Source: Dipylidium caninum
Taxonomy: Eukaryota; Platyhelminthes; Cestoda; Cyclophyllidea; Dipylidiidae
DNA: 64,000 bases
Assembly (NCBI GenBank): GCA_017562135.1
Contig: QEYB01000921.1
Span: forward strand, 434,001 to 498,000
Direction: 5' to 3'
Below are positions 12,101-24,100 of this stretch, in pieces. A model generated the notes under the pieces. That model made no database searches and had not been told where the DNA came from. It worked only from the letters and a program-made list of their open reading frames with translations. Position numbers and translations under genes: made by a program. Positions within the stretch are counted from its first letter, which is position 1. The number at the start of each line of letters is the position of its first letter.

Positions 12101-15100
12101 TTTTTTGTATATGAAGCAAAACCGCGATGCGACAGAACGCGCGATGCGATTATTCAAAGCGGTGGAAATGCGGTGTGAACAGATTTGTTAAATCATATTT
12201 TGTCATCCATGAAAAAATCTGCCGCCAGCGTGACAGACCGACCAACCAGTGGGACCATTTATAAGGCTTATATCGGTGGATTTCACCGAGGCGGCAGAGG
12301 GTTGGGGCACAAATTTTCCCCTTTTAGGGGAGAGTCGCTTTGTAAATTCACTAGGAAAACGCCTCAGTTGTCTACAAAAGTCACTGACTTCTTCATACAA
12401 ATCTGTTCAGTGTTGTGAATTGCTCTTTGCCACCCTCACCTCGACGCATCTACACACCATCAGATTTGCAGACTCTCAAGGGAATTGTAGAGCATTCGGT
12501 TCACTTACCGCTCACTTTGAAAGTACGAGGCTTCACTCGGTTGGAAGTTAGTCTGTCAGCCCTGACAAATACCGGTGAAAAACAAACGTGTGAACATTTC
12601 GTTTGAAATGAAAATAGTGGTGAAGTTAACATGTTCACGAGTGGTGTAACCAAACGGAGAAGCGCGGTGATGTGTCGACCTCGGGTTTGTGCGACAGGCT
12701 CCTCCCGTCGACTTGGCAGAATTTTTGAAATGTCGCACCTCTGATCAATCCAATCGGCGACCGCCTTTCGGCCAGACGTGGTCAGGTAAACTTGACCGCT
12801 CCCGTGTACGGTGGCCTCACTGCGTACTTGGGTGGGGATGTCACTCGATGTCGCCTCTGTGAAGGTAATTCCTGTACATTTCAGAAAAAATGGGAGCACT
12901 GCAAACTGAATTTGGCGGAATTGATGCTGGCGTCGGAGGGCGACGGTGACTGCGGTGAGGAGTCGGTGGACAAAAGTACCTCCACAGTCGACTTCATGTT
13001 GGACCTTGTTTCGGGACGAGCGTCGCCGCCTTTCGGAATGAGGGAACCACTGGTCCATCACCTCCTGCGCAACTGCCTCCTGACCGACGACCTCTTCAAA
13101 CTCTCCCTCGTGTTACACACCTCTGTTCACCCCAACTTCTACACCACCAACTTGGAGGTGAGTTGAGGCGACAGGCGAGATTGTCCTTCTACGTCTTCTT
13201 CCTCTTCTTCTTCTTCTCGTCTCCTCGGCCCCACCTGCTCTAACAGTAAAGCAGAGTCGCCTCGTAGTGATTAGCCTTTACGAGTGTCTGTAGACCGATC
13301 CAGTCCTCGAGGCTTCGCAGAAAGTCGTCTCTCCTGACTTATTGATAGGGCTAAAGCTTTTTTTTCACGACAAACACGAGGACACGACTGTAATTTTAAC
13401 AAGAAGGTGCCGGTAAGTCACAAGGCTTTCGTGTAAAGTTAAAGGCTTGTTAGTCGACTGATAGTAAGCGTCAGCAGGGGGTATTCACGGTTCAGTGGAG
13501 CATTCACTGGCGAGGGGGAATCGTCGATCGACTTCCCGAGTTTCGGTGAGGACCATCACAAAGTCGAGCTCCGGAGATTGTGCACTTCTCACTTGGTCGA
13601 AAGTCTTTACTTTCCCCATTTCGATCTCATGTGACCCAGTCGGAGTGTCGCGAGTTGAGGTGTAGAGTTGCAGGGGACACCTCTCGGGTGCTGTCAATTG
13701 CCGGACACTGGAAATATGCAACCTTCGTGTTCAACTTTTGTACCTAAACCCGGTGGCTTGAGAGGAGGCTCGGAGTACTGCGTCGCCACCGAGAACCGCT
13801 GGTTTTAGGTGTAGTCTGGCCGCTGAAGCCACACACATACACTCATCTAATGTGTGTGTCGTGTGTTTGCTGCACTGATGTCGTCAGGAAGCGACCAGTC
13901 CATTTGGCGCGCTGTCATCAACACGCTCACACCGGGCGGCCTTTCGAACGAGGGCACCCAGCCGCCGTCGATTCAGTCATGCCAGGGAGACCAACTTTCT
14001 GGTTATCGTCGATTTTGGGGGAGGGAACCTTTTCTTGTTGCCTGACATGCCAAACAAACATAGGTTGTGTGGATTCGCAGAAGTTAAAAGTGCGCGCAAG
14101 ACGTCATTCTCGGGATGCACATTCTTGCCTGCGTCTGTCGGTCTTTTTTGCTTGTCGAAACCGGTGTTTTGCTGTGGTTCGCTGAGAGGTAACACGAGTA
14201 GTGGGTTGTAGAATCAGATTGGAAGCGGGGCATTTCCCGTCATAACCATTCCGCAACCGACTCCCCTCCAATTTGCGTAAACCCCACTTTCGAGGGTCGT
14301 AAAACTTTGTCGGTTTCCTCCGCTCTCACCAGCTCACGCAAATTATCAATGACAAACTGAGTTTAGGTGTTGGTGTGTCATTAACACTTCCACTTCCTTT
14401 TACTCCTCCAAAGCAGTTACCCCGCCCCTCCTCCCCGCCTCCCATCCATGTGTTTGCTCCGTGAACTGATTACATTAACACGGCAAACCTTTTCATTACT
14501 TTTTCGGCGCCGATTTCGCGGGTGTAACAACGCGCCAAAATTGTCGAAACGACATTTTAGTCCTCAGTGAAGTAATGAACAACACTAACTGCGGTCCCTC
14601 AAGCAGTTGTCACCAATTGCCGCCTAATCAAAGTGGATGCTTTGCCAGCGGAGGTGGTGAAAGATTTTTCCCGATTATTTCAGTTGTTGCAGCAGACTTC
14701 AAAAATCCAACACATCTTGGAAAGACGCTCGAATTCGAAGATTCTGCACTCTTCCCATCGGCGACAAAACTCGATCCCTGATCGGGTCACAACCTCGGCA
14801 ACCGCACAGACCAACAACTTGAGCAGCATTCGTCTCAGAGTCTGGGATAAAGCGGACTGCAAAGACGACGCTCGGGTCGAAATACTGGCGCTTGGCCAAG
14901 GATTGCGACGAGATGCTGGACTCGGTGTCAGATCCCGAGTATACGTAGGCAGGTGAACATCTGCACCACTGTCATTTATCTCGGGCGTGTCTCATTCCTC
15001 CGCAGACTGAACGCCTCAAAGATCGGGTTTTAAGCGGTTTGGCAAACATAAAAGGAGGCGAACAGCCCCTTCTAGCCGGTAAGTCTGACACTCCACTGAG

Positions 15101-18100
15101 TGAGGTTTGCTCGAGCAGCTCAGGGAGAAGGGGCGAGGAGTAGCGAAGCCAAGCAGGACATGCCCGATGTCCTCTGGAAATTCCACCGCACAAGTCCATA
15201 TTTCCTAGACTGCCTTTACCTCCTCCACCTCCACCTCTCCCCTCTCGAGAGCATAGGAAATTAAGCGAAATCTGCAATTAGTTCAAATTCACATTCTCTA
15301 CCCGCATGTCACTGAGTGCAAAGTCATTCTTGCTCTGCCTCTTTTTTTCGAAGTCACAGAATTTCTACATCCACTTTTGTGCGGAACGCAAGTTGTAATT
15401 TTTTCACCCCCTTGACTGGGCGAACTGTTTCGAATGACGCGGGTTCCATCGCGCCTGCCGGCAAGCAGTTGATGCCCACGCGTGCACCGAGGGCCAAAGA
15501 TGTCGGCATGGTGGCGGACTTTCCAGCTCTGAGGAGGCGAAAAAACGCAGTGAACTTTGCAGTGTGATTAATGACAATTTTTAGGTCTCCACGTGGTATG
15601 GACCGGCCCGTTGTCCTCTTCGAAGTGTTCATACTTCGGTCGAGGGGTGAGCACTCGAGCTTTTCGTCGGGACTGTTTTCAAGGAAGTGGAGGGCAGCAA
15701 GTAGCAGGCTGAGTCCATTTTCTGACGCGGGCTCCTGAATATGCGAAACCTGAGCATTTTGTCGCAGGAAAATCGTCTCGCGTTCTAAGGCAACATAACC
15801 TTTTTTTTCATATCAGTCTAATAAAAGCAGGTTTATTCCCAGAACGCTATGCTCCCAACATATTGTTAAAGGCGGTCGCTTTGATAAACTGCCTTCTGGC
15901 CATACAATGGACAATAGTTCCGTAAAGCTTCATCCTTTATCGTTACGTCTTGGATGTGCAGCAAATTTATTTGTGACTGCGACCCATGAAAGAGGCAGCG
16001 CCTTCATGCAATGTAGATGAGAATTTACGTTTGGCAAGTTCTTTGCATCATGCCCCTAGTTATTCCCCATAAGAGAGCTGTCCGCCCTTAACTTATGATG
16101 TACTACGAATCTCTCGACTCTTCTTGACATGAAGTTGGTGCCTCAACTTTCAGCAGGCCTCGAGACCGCCCCAATTTAAATGTTCTTTCACCGCCAAATA
16201 GGCCCAGTTTGAATCAAGTCGATACCTTTGTTTTGCTGTATCCAACAAAATGACTATAATGCGGCCCACGTTGGCTTCGACTACATCGTCGTACCTTTTT
16301 CGTTAGACTCGATGCATGTAGAATCGTGGACCACGCAATGCATCTACTCGAAGCCTGGTTCTCAATGTAGGCGTTGAGGGCGCCCGAGGACTCGGACATT
16401 CTCAGCTTAGGTTGTTGAGAGGAAAGGCGGGGCAGGAGGAACTGCTGATGTCTCGAAATGGCCATTTTTGCTGAGGTTGGCCACCCGATGACCAGAAAGC
16501 ACTCGCAGAAACGCATAATCCAATAGCGGTCCTTGATCCTGACCCGAGTTCCCGTCTGCGGAATTCGGTTTGACACTCCATGATGAATGATATGCCATAC
16601 CAAGAGGGGCGGGAGTAGCTGGAAGCAAACTTAATCATGCAAAAGCAACGTGCTACTTCAAGCTGGTAGTCGGAAGAGCGGACGCCAAATCTTCGGCTCA
16701 CACGGAACCCTTGACAAAATCGTTTCTTTACCGGATAAGGGGGAGGCAGTGCAGAGGCATCTGCTGTAGACATTAAGTAAATTAAGGTGACCAAAGAAAG
16801 CCAAACTCTTATCAACCTGCGATTGTGTCAACAGTGGGGATACCGAGCAGCCCCGATCATCGGTTGTCACACGCCTTAATCATCTTTTGTAGTGTAGTGA
16901 CATCTAAAATGTGTCGAGAAAACTCTCTTCCTTGTCCAACGAAGGGTCTCCTCCACCGGTTGATTGTTGAACGCTTGTTCCCTGTCAATGGGATGCTTAA
17001 TTTTTTTTCGCAAAAAGATACTAGCACAGAAGAGGAAGGGATGATAACGAGTCTAGAGAATGTTAATAAACTGCTAGTTGTTTGCGGTGTTCTGAAGAAA
17101 TTTTTGCCACCAAATGGACGGGTAAGCAGGCGCTCAGGCCATTTAAAAGAGTAAGATCGTGGAAAAAACCTTATTCTACTGAGAAGGTGACATTTATGCG
17201 ACGAGTATTTACGTGGACTTTACTAGGTAGCACCAAATATTGAGGAGAAGACTGATCTGACGCATGTTAGATCACCACTGCTCTCCCACCACCGTCGTTT
17301 CAAGGGTCGAGGCTGCCACAAAACCCATGCTGCGACCGTCACCAACGAGCTGTGGGTGGATGGACCCAAGGCCATGGCCGAGGTCGCAACGAGTCCGCGA
17401 CCCGTGGAACGATTTTCTCCTCTCCACACGCCGGCACGAGGCCGCAGCGAGTCGACGTCCAAAAGAGACCAGGTTGTTGCCTGTCATTTAATTCAATCTG
17501 CCAGTTTGACGGTGTCGTAACCTCCCCTCGAGACCACTGTGGGAGAGGCTGAGTGCTGGGGTGAAATGGGTCGAGATCTAGCCAAATCTTAGTTATCGCC
17601 TGCAACCTGAGACGCAATGTCCTTAGAAGACAGCATGAGTCCTACCGAATCAATGCATTTTTATTGGCGTTACCGAATCTTGTTTGTGCCCACGGCGGGA
17701 AGCTGTTTCCTGCCTTGACGGTTTATAAAAGACCACATCTTCTTCTCCACTCGTGTCCCATTTGAAACAAGTTATTCAGATGAGAGCAGAAGGAGGAGGA
17801 GGAGAGAGAAGAAGAAGAAAGGAGGAAAGGCTCTCCTAGTACCCGTTTTGCGATATGTTTTCTGATCCAACCTACGCTCAACAATTGAATTAGTAACATT
17901 TCTTTAGAAGGGAAAAGGGGCAGATGAAGAGTGAATTTTAAAGGGGGAAAGTGGAGGCCACTGTTCAACTAGTACACAGTTGTTTCAACAATTGTCTCCT
18001 TTACTAAGACGAGCACACGATCGGCGATCGGCCCGAAAATCACTGTCGGAGGCCTCTAAGGTGAGCCTCAGAGGCGACGATGACTGCCAAACCGAGAGGG

Positions 18101-21100
18101 TCTCTCGTCCTGCCGACGGGCCAGGACTGCTAGTCGCCGAACGACCTCGACCTCCTCCCGCACGCTTTTTAATAGGGCGAATGTATTTCGGAGAGTTTTC
18201 ACTTGCATTGCTTGCTCATATCAACAACGAAAACTGCGTGTAGTGTATAACGTAATGTGGCTTGACGGATAATTTATTGGGGAGGCGTATTTTCCCTCGA
18301 ACTCCTTCTTCCTCCGCAAAATGTATGTTGGGTGGACATTGTAATTCTGCTCATTGTTAACTTAGAGGCAAAAATATAACGAATACCATAATTACAGGTA
18401 AAACTGGGATGTTTCTTCTGTGGTGAGTTGTAATTTCCCCCGGGCAAATTTGCCCTTTCCTCCCATTGGCCAGACGTTGGTCTGAGTCGAGCTGCTTCTG
18501 AGAGTCGCAGAATATGCTCGATCCAACGGCAAATGTGGCTTAGATAACTTTGTAGCGTCGTATTTGCCCTGTCTTCCTCCGAGACAGGCCATTACAAAAA
18601 CAGTTAATCGCAAGTGCACTTACATATCGGCCGTAGTCGCAGATACGAGGGCATGTGTGCATCCACCGAAAAGTCCCACGGGCGCATTAACTATTGAACA
18701 CCTCAATCTACTTTATGCCAAGGCAAAAAGTCATGTCTCGAGATGTGAATGCCTCCTTTTCACCTTGTCTCGCAGCGTGGCAGCTACTCAAGGCCTGAGT
18801 GCCTGGCCCATCACTCACCAAGTCAACTTCTGACTCGCCAATCGTCTATTTTGTTAGGAGACAAGTGGGCTGTCGCAGCTGAGACTAGATCAACAGTACA
18901 GCATTCAGCGTAGACAAGGTGACAGTACAAATCAGCGTTACAGGCGTCCTCATGATTACTTGAGCACACGTCCATTTCAGATGGGATCTTAATTCATTTT
19001 GGGGTGTTCTACGTCAGAATCGCGTCCCCACTGCATGTTTTGGTGCAGCCTTATTTGCTACCCATCAGCCTCCGTCCAGGTCGTGAATGGGCTATTCTTT
19101 CAGGCACTTTGTGCCTCGGAGGAGGATTTTTGTCCTTAAGTCAGAGGCTTCGGTGATAGCCGGTTTGTCAAGTGGGGGATGCGTTAAAGGCTGATAAAAT
19201 GACCTCAGTTCTGTTGACCTCTGGCCCCATGGTAAGGGGCTTAACCCTCTCCTTTCGCTTTTCAGTCGTCGGGAGTGCGCATTCCATGCTCGATAGAGAA
19301 AGGCGTGCCCGACGGAAGAGCCTTCGACACCCACGACAGTCTTGAGCACAGACTCGACTGCCGTCTGCGCACCTCGAATTGGGCAAATGACGCTTCCGGC
19401 AGCGCGAGGATGGTCAAGCAGTTGGAGTCTCTCCTCACGCCCCGAAGCGATAGCAAAAATAGACCACGTAAATTTCAATTTACCCACCCTATTTAACTCA
19501 ACGGGCTTCTTTAATCACTCAGAAGGTGTATTTCGTGGAACTACTCCACTGAGATTTAAGGCGGATTTGCGAAAAGCTGAACACACACTTTGAGCCGCCT
19601 TCTCCAACTAAACTCAAAGGCAGCAATTAATAGTGGAGGGGGTTTATTTGGACCATCGCCTCCCTGGCAGTAAAACCTGTCAGATTAGCTTGATGCATCG
19701 CCTGTCTTTACGATTTCACCGCCATTTTAGTCGTAGACATGGTCTAACAGCTCTGCCCGAACTCCACCCGGATCCTTCAAGGCAGTCTGACGAAGTTCTT
19801 AACCAGTTTATGGCTGTCAATAACTACTACCTCGTCGGTTAAAGATGTCTCAAATGACTCCTCTGCCAGGGTCCCGAGTAACTTTCTCGAGCTCCTCTTA
19901 AAGCATCACGTTGTTTTGGAGTTCTTCGACTTTTGTCGTGTGAAGTCATGAAACCACTTCACCATGCAAAATTCGTGTTACACACAGAAGCGAGTGGTGC
20001 TGATGCGGTGTGATAGCCTTTAAGCAAGTATTTCGAGCGTTTAAATCGTAGGGAAAAACGAACCGTCTTGGATTTTTCGGACGTTTTAAATAACATAATT
20101 TGTGCGTGTGTCAGTTGTCTCGCCATTCTTAAATGCAGGCAATTTACTGGAAGGATTTAGCCCATCAGTTCTCTGACACTACTTCCTGTTCCACTGTTTT
20201 TACGGTGCTGGACCAAAGTCTCCGGGAGTATCTTAACCTCGGAGTCCTTCACTGCTTGCCTCCTCGACGCATTTCGGCAAAGGTGAGGGGGAGCCGACCA
20301 GGCATCTGCGACTTTTCCGCCAGCCCTTCCGCGAACCCTTGTGTTTAGGAGATGAGTGTTCCGAGGAGTATACGTGTTAGACAATTTGTAATCTCGTAAT
20401 TGCGGAGAGGTGCCAGACATTTAGTCTTCATGTGGCCAAAACTGCTCGGTTTTGCGCTCTTAGTACCGTAGACAGTAGATCAACTACTTTTGTTTAAATT
20501 CACCTAGCTGGTCATCGCCATACCGAGTTCCTTGCCTCGGCGAAAGGATGCAACATTGAGTTGAAGCAGTGGACAGAATATAGCCACAGACCGACTCGGT
20601 CTTTGCCTCCGTCCACTCCAGTTTGGCTGCAACTATCCCCTCTCTCGGGGCCACGAGCCTATGAGCCTTGTTGACACGTCGTTTGGCCTCTATTTTCTCC
20701 ACACAAAACTCGAACCACTCGAGACTTGCACGTGACATAAGTTCTGCGTATTTTGTATATGACAGTAGGTAACAACGGCTTACTTGATGGAGGTGTCGGC
20801 GTGTAACATCTTGGGATACAACGAGAGAGGCCCTCAGAGAACTTTAAAGAGCTTACGTGCGTTCCTTTTTCACTCAGACTGGTCACCAAGAAGGGTGTCT
20901 GGTGGTCGCGTAGGCGCCCATGATGGCAAACTGTCGACTTAGTTAACAGCAAACGGAACTGTGAAATTTTGTTAAATAATTTCCACGTCATAAATGTGCA
21001 TGAGATCAGTATGATAGAAGACACCTTTCCCCTCGACTTCATTATATCCCACTGACTCGACCCTCTGTCATGAGTTCACCGCAAAGCGGGGAAGTTGTCG

Positions 21101-24100
21101 GTTCGAGTGGAAACAGGGTGGATGGCGCCACTACCACTTGCACAACCGTAGCTCGCGGGTCAGTCCCCGGCTCCTCACGTTCCTCCCACCCGCAGAAGAG
21201 AACGAAGAACTCAGCAATGGGCTGCGGTTAAATTGTTATTGTGTGTTGACTCTTCACCGAAGCTCATTAAAATTAGCCTTGAACCAGTATCGCGCTATTG
21301 GCTTACTTCAACTGTCAAACTTTGTGGCAGTTCTCTTTTCTGGCCTCCATCCTGTGCTTTTCCTTGAAACCGATGTTGACTTACAGGCGATTCCTTCGCA
21401 GAGGAGAGACGGCAAAGGCAAACTGACCAGATGCAGCAGACCTCCGCGTCCACGGAAATTCCTTCCCTGTCGACCTGGAAGTATGACTCATTTGCCGCCG
21501 AAATTGGGGGTGCTGCACGAGGCGTGAAGCCCTTTGTGAAGGAGTGGGTGGAACGGCAAAATCAGGTCATTGCCGGATACTACGTCGATCAGGTTAGAGC
21601 TTCGTACAACCCACGGAAGCTAGACAAATTTTGTTGGCTTTTGTGTCGATTTCTGCAGTTATGGCACATTATCAGCAAATACTCAAGGTTTTTCATCTCC
21701 TTTTTCTCCACCCGCCATTTTATCCCTCGCACCCACCTAATAAGGAAGTGTTTCAGGCGATATCCTCGAGAATTTCACTTCTCCTGGCCTACTTATTCTT
21801 ACTTCCTCCTAATGTTAGTCGATAACCAGTCCGTCTGAATCGTGCAGAAGTTTAAAATGAGTTACGCCATCAGCATCTTAAGCTTATCGTGTTTCCCTCT
21901 TAGTCGGCCATACGTAAATTGTAGACGATCATTTATCCAGGGAGCAGAATGAGCCTGGCGAAAGCAAAGTCAGCCAATAAATCCTGGTGTCCTCCCACAG
22001 GACTCTTTTACGGCCGCCTCCAACCATTGACGTGCCCACTTTCCCTTCCCCCCCCCCCTCTCCCCTCTCCACGCCGCGTAGGTCTGGCAACACTTTAGTC
22101 GCAGGCGTGTACACACGGACGACGTAATTTCCGGTTTCATAGGACTATCAATTAGACGGTCGGGGAGCCGTTTTGCCCAGAAAGAATGAGGCGAGCGAAT
22201 TCAAGGGACGCAGCGAGGGCCGAAGGGTGAGGAGCTGCCTCCTGGGGAGCAAAAGACTTGTCTGCGCCTTGAACATTCTGAAATGATGATGGGAAGCATT
22301 TGATGAAATATTTTCTACCCAGCCGAGTGGCTGCAGCTGGCTTAATCACTCCTCGACGGTAGTAATGATAGCCAAGGCAAATAGTCGTGGTTAAACAATG
22401 TTTTTTTGCCCTCAGAACGCCTTTGTTCACATTGTGTTCCCACCCAGTGAGAAGTAATTGTTGGATGAGGCTCTCATGACCTCAACAAACCGAGCTGCGG
22501 CCTCATCTCTAATAGAAAGTGGCCCATTTTTAAAAGACTTTCGCCTCAGCCGCGCTGTCAGTGGGACCGGTTGATTCGGGCGCACACTGTGTTACGGTTT
22601 TGGCATCGCGTAATTTTCAGTACACAAGAAAAACACACATGCCAATTTTGAGATGGCGAAACTGCTTGATGCAAAAATTTAAGAGCTCAAATTTACCGTT
22701 GTGTTAATGAATCTCAGCCCACTTCGCCCAGGCACGGCTGCAAGCAATTCCTCCTCCCGAACGCGAAGGCGGACGGCCACTGCCACGAGGCAACCAAAGT
22801 CACGGGAACACCGCAAATCCCCCGAAAGCACAGGTAAGGCGTGAATCTCCTCCCTCCCGTGAGGTGGCTTCAATACGCCACCACAACAAATCTCTCATTT
22901 TTTGTTAAAAGTCACATCTCCCAGCTGGCTGTGAGAAATATTTTGCCTCTCTCAATTGCGCCCAAACTTTAGGCAGAAACGGAGTTGTCTGCGGTTAACC
23001 GGTCCATTTAGGTCACCTTCAATTATTTTCAATTAACGCGTCCGTGTGGTCACATTCATTTAAACAGGACATTTATTAATAGCATTCCGCCTCAGAGGGG
23101 AGTACGAATTTCGGTTGTCGAGCCGAAATTTAACTTGTCGTGCGTATTTTCGTGATTTCGTGTGCTTATCCGGTTGCGGTGCCAGCCCATGTAAAAATAT
23201 TTGAGTCCTCTTTCGAGTTCGACAACAACATGCTCTTAGGAGTTGAAAACTCTCTTTCTATGAGCTTGAAATCACTTTTAAACCCTTCTTAACGAAGGGG
23301 CCAGACCGGTGGACGTGTTAGCTGCCTCTTCTTTGTCCTACTAAAGTCAGACCCTTCAACGCACGGGTCGGCTGAGTTTTGACAAGATTGCGACTTCCAA
23401 ATGACCTTAGGTCTTTGCGGCCACGTAGGAGTGTTCTCTTCAGTCACAAGTGACTGACTGGAAAGCCAAGAAACTTTCATCACCATTAGCCGTGAACGAC
23501 ATGTTCCTGATGTGTAGGGGGTCAGGTGAACGTGCTGTTGGTCGGGGTTTTCATCAGCTTGTCAGTCTCCATGCTCCGGTATTTGTCTGACTGTCAGCCT
23601 CTTCGTATGCCCAGTAATTCAAGAACTTAAGTCATTTACGGAGGGGTTAACGCGAGCACCCATTTGTCTTAAATCGCAGGACCTACGAGTGTAAAAAACA
23701 GGCTTGCCTGGAGGATTTACTGCTCACGCCGAATGACTCTGCGTCGCACACGCGCAGTCTCCCACGCCAGGTTACACCTGAAATACTCTGGGCCACTCAA
23801 CACCACCAGGCGGTTCCGGCAGTTGACAACTTGAGTCGCGTGGCCCTTTGGGTTGAATCAGTGTCAACACCCGACAAAAACTCTCGCACCCTCTTCAATA
23901 GCTGCTCTAAACGCCTGCTCCAGTGTTCCCCACTCTGTAAAAGCTACAACAAAGCTATTATCCAGTCATCGCCGCCCAAATCCCCCGAATTTACTGGCCG
24001 CGGGAGTTCCGCCCCCGCCGCGAGGTTTCGAGTTCACCACGGAGCTGTGGTTTGTCACCCAAAGGAGGAGCCCAAATCCCCAACGGCAACCAATCCAACT

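Larger units (their letters stand above)
197..15078 (+). other. KIF26: KIF26 motor-domain exons (degenerate kinesin motor)
   Basis: Exon 197-290 encodes the strand leading to the P-loop (VVNGNDGCVIYLNRLGK). Exon 443-554 continues HTLV...GLSSTAIRCFVDLL, which lines up without gaps with the KIF26 stretch after the P-loop. Exon 1204-1434 gives SVFLMDAVEEF plus a Lys-rich loop. Exon about 8922-9196 gives VAEAAHYLDVALSASQTF and HLFLTLNVYR, the switch I region. Exon from 11156 gives AKTAVLFEVDMDRRE where canonical kinesins have the switch II DLAGSE. Exon 12885-13157 gives NLAELMLAS and REPLVHHLLRNCLL. Exon 14684-14944 gives LLQQTSKIQHILERRS, the last motor helix. Exon 15006-15078 follows with strong sites (ccgcag, gtaagt). 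None of the three nucleotide-binding motifs keeps its consensus. Alignment to KIF26 is from family knowledge, not a computed search. Confidence 0.65.

Noticed and set aside
12501..13061. 186-codon minus-strand open frame
   Set aside because: It is antisense to KIF26 motor exons, whose sense reading matches kinesin helices; a shadow frame.
14842..14944. Alternative frame through the last motor exon ending DSVSDPEY, reminiscent of a KIF26 tail motif
   Set aside because: It leaves phase 2 at the 14945 donor, whereas the next exon is open only in phase 0; the 14684 frame satisfies the splice.
18009..18060. Possible 52-bp mini-exon (acceptor tttactaag, donor aag|gtgagc)
   Set aside because: Inserting it disrupts the phase between exons 17227-17472 and 19266-19467, which otherwise join cleanly.
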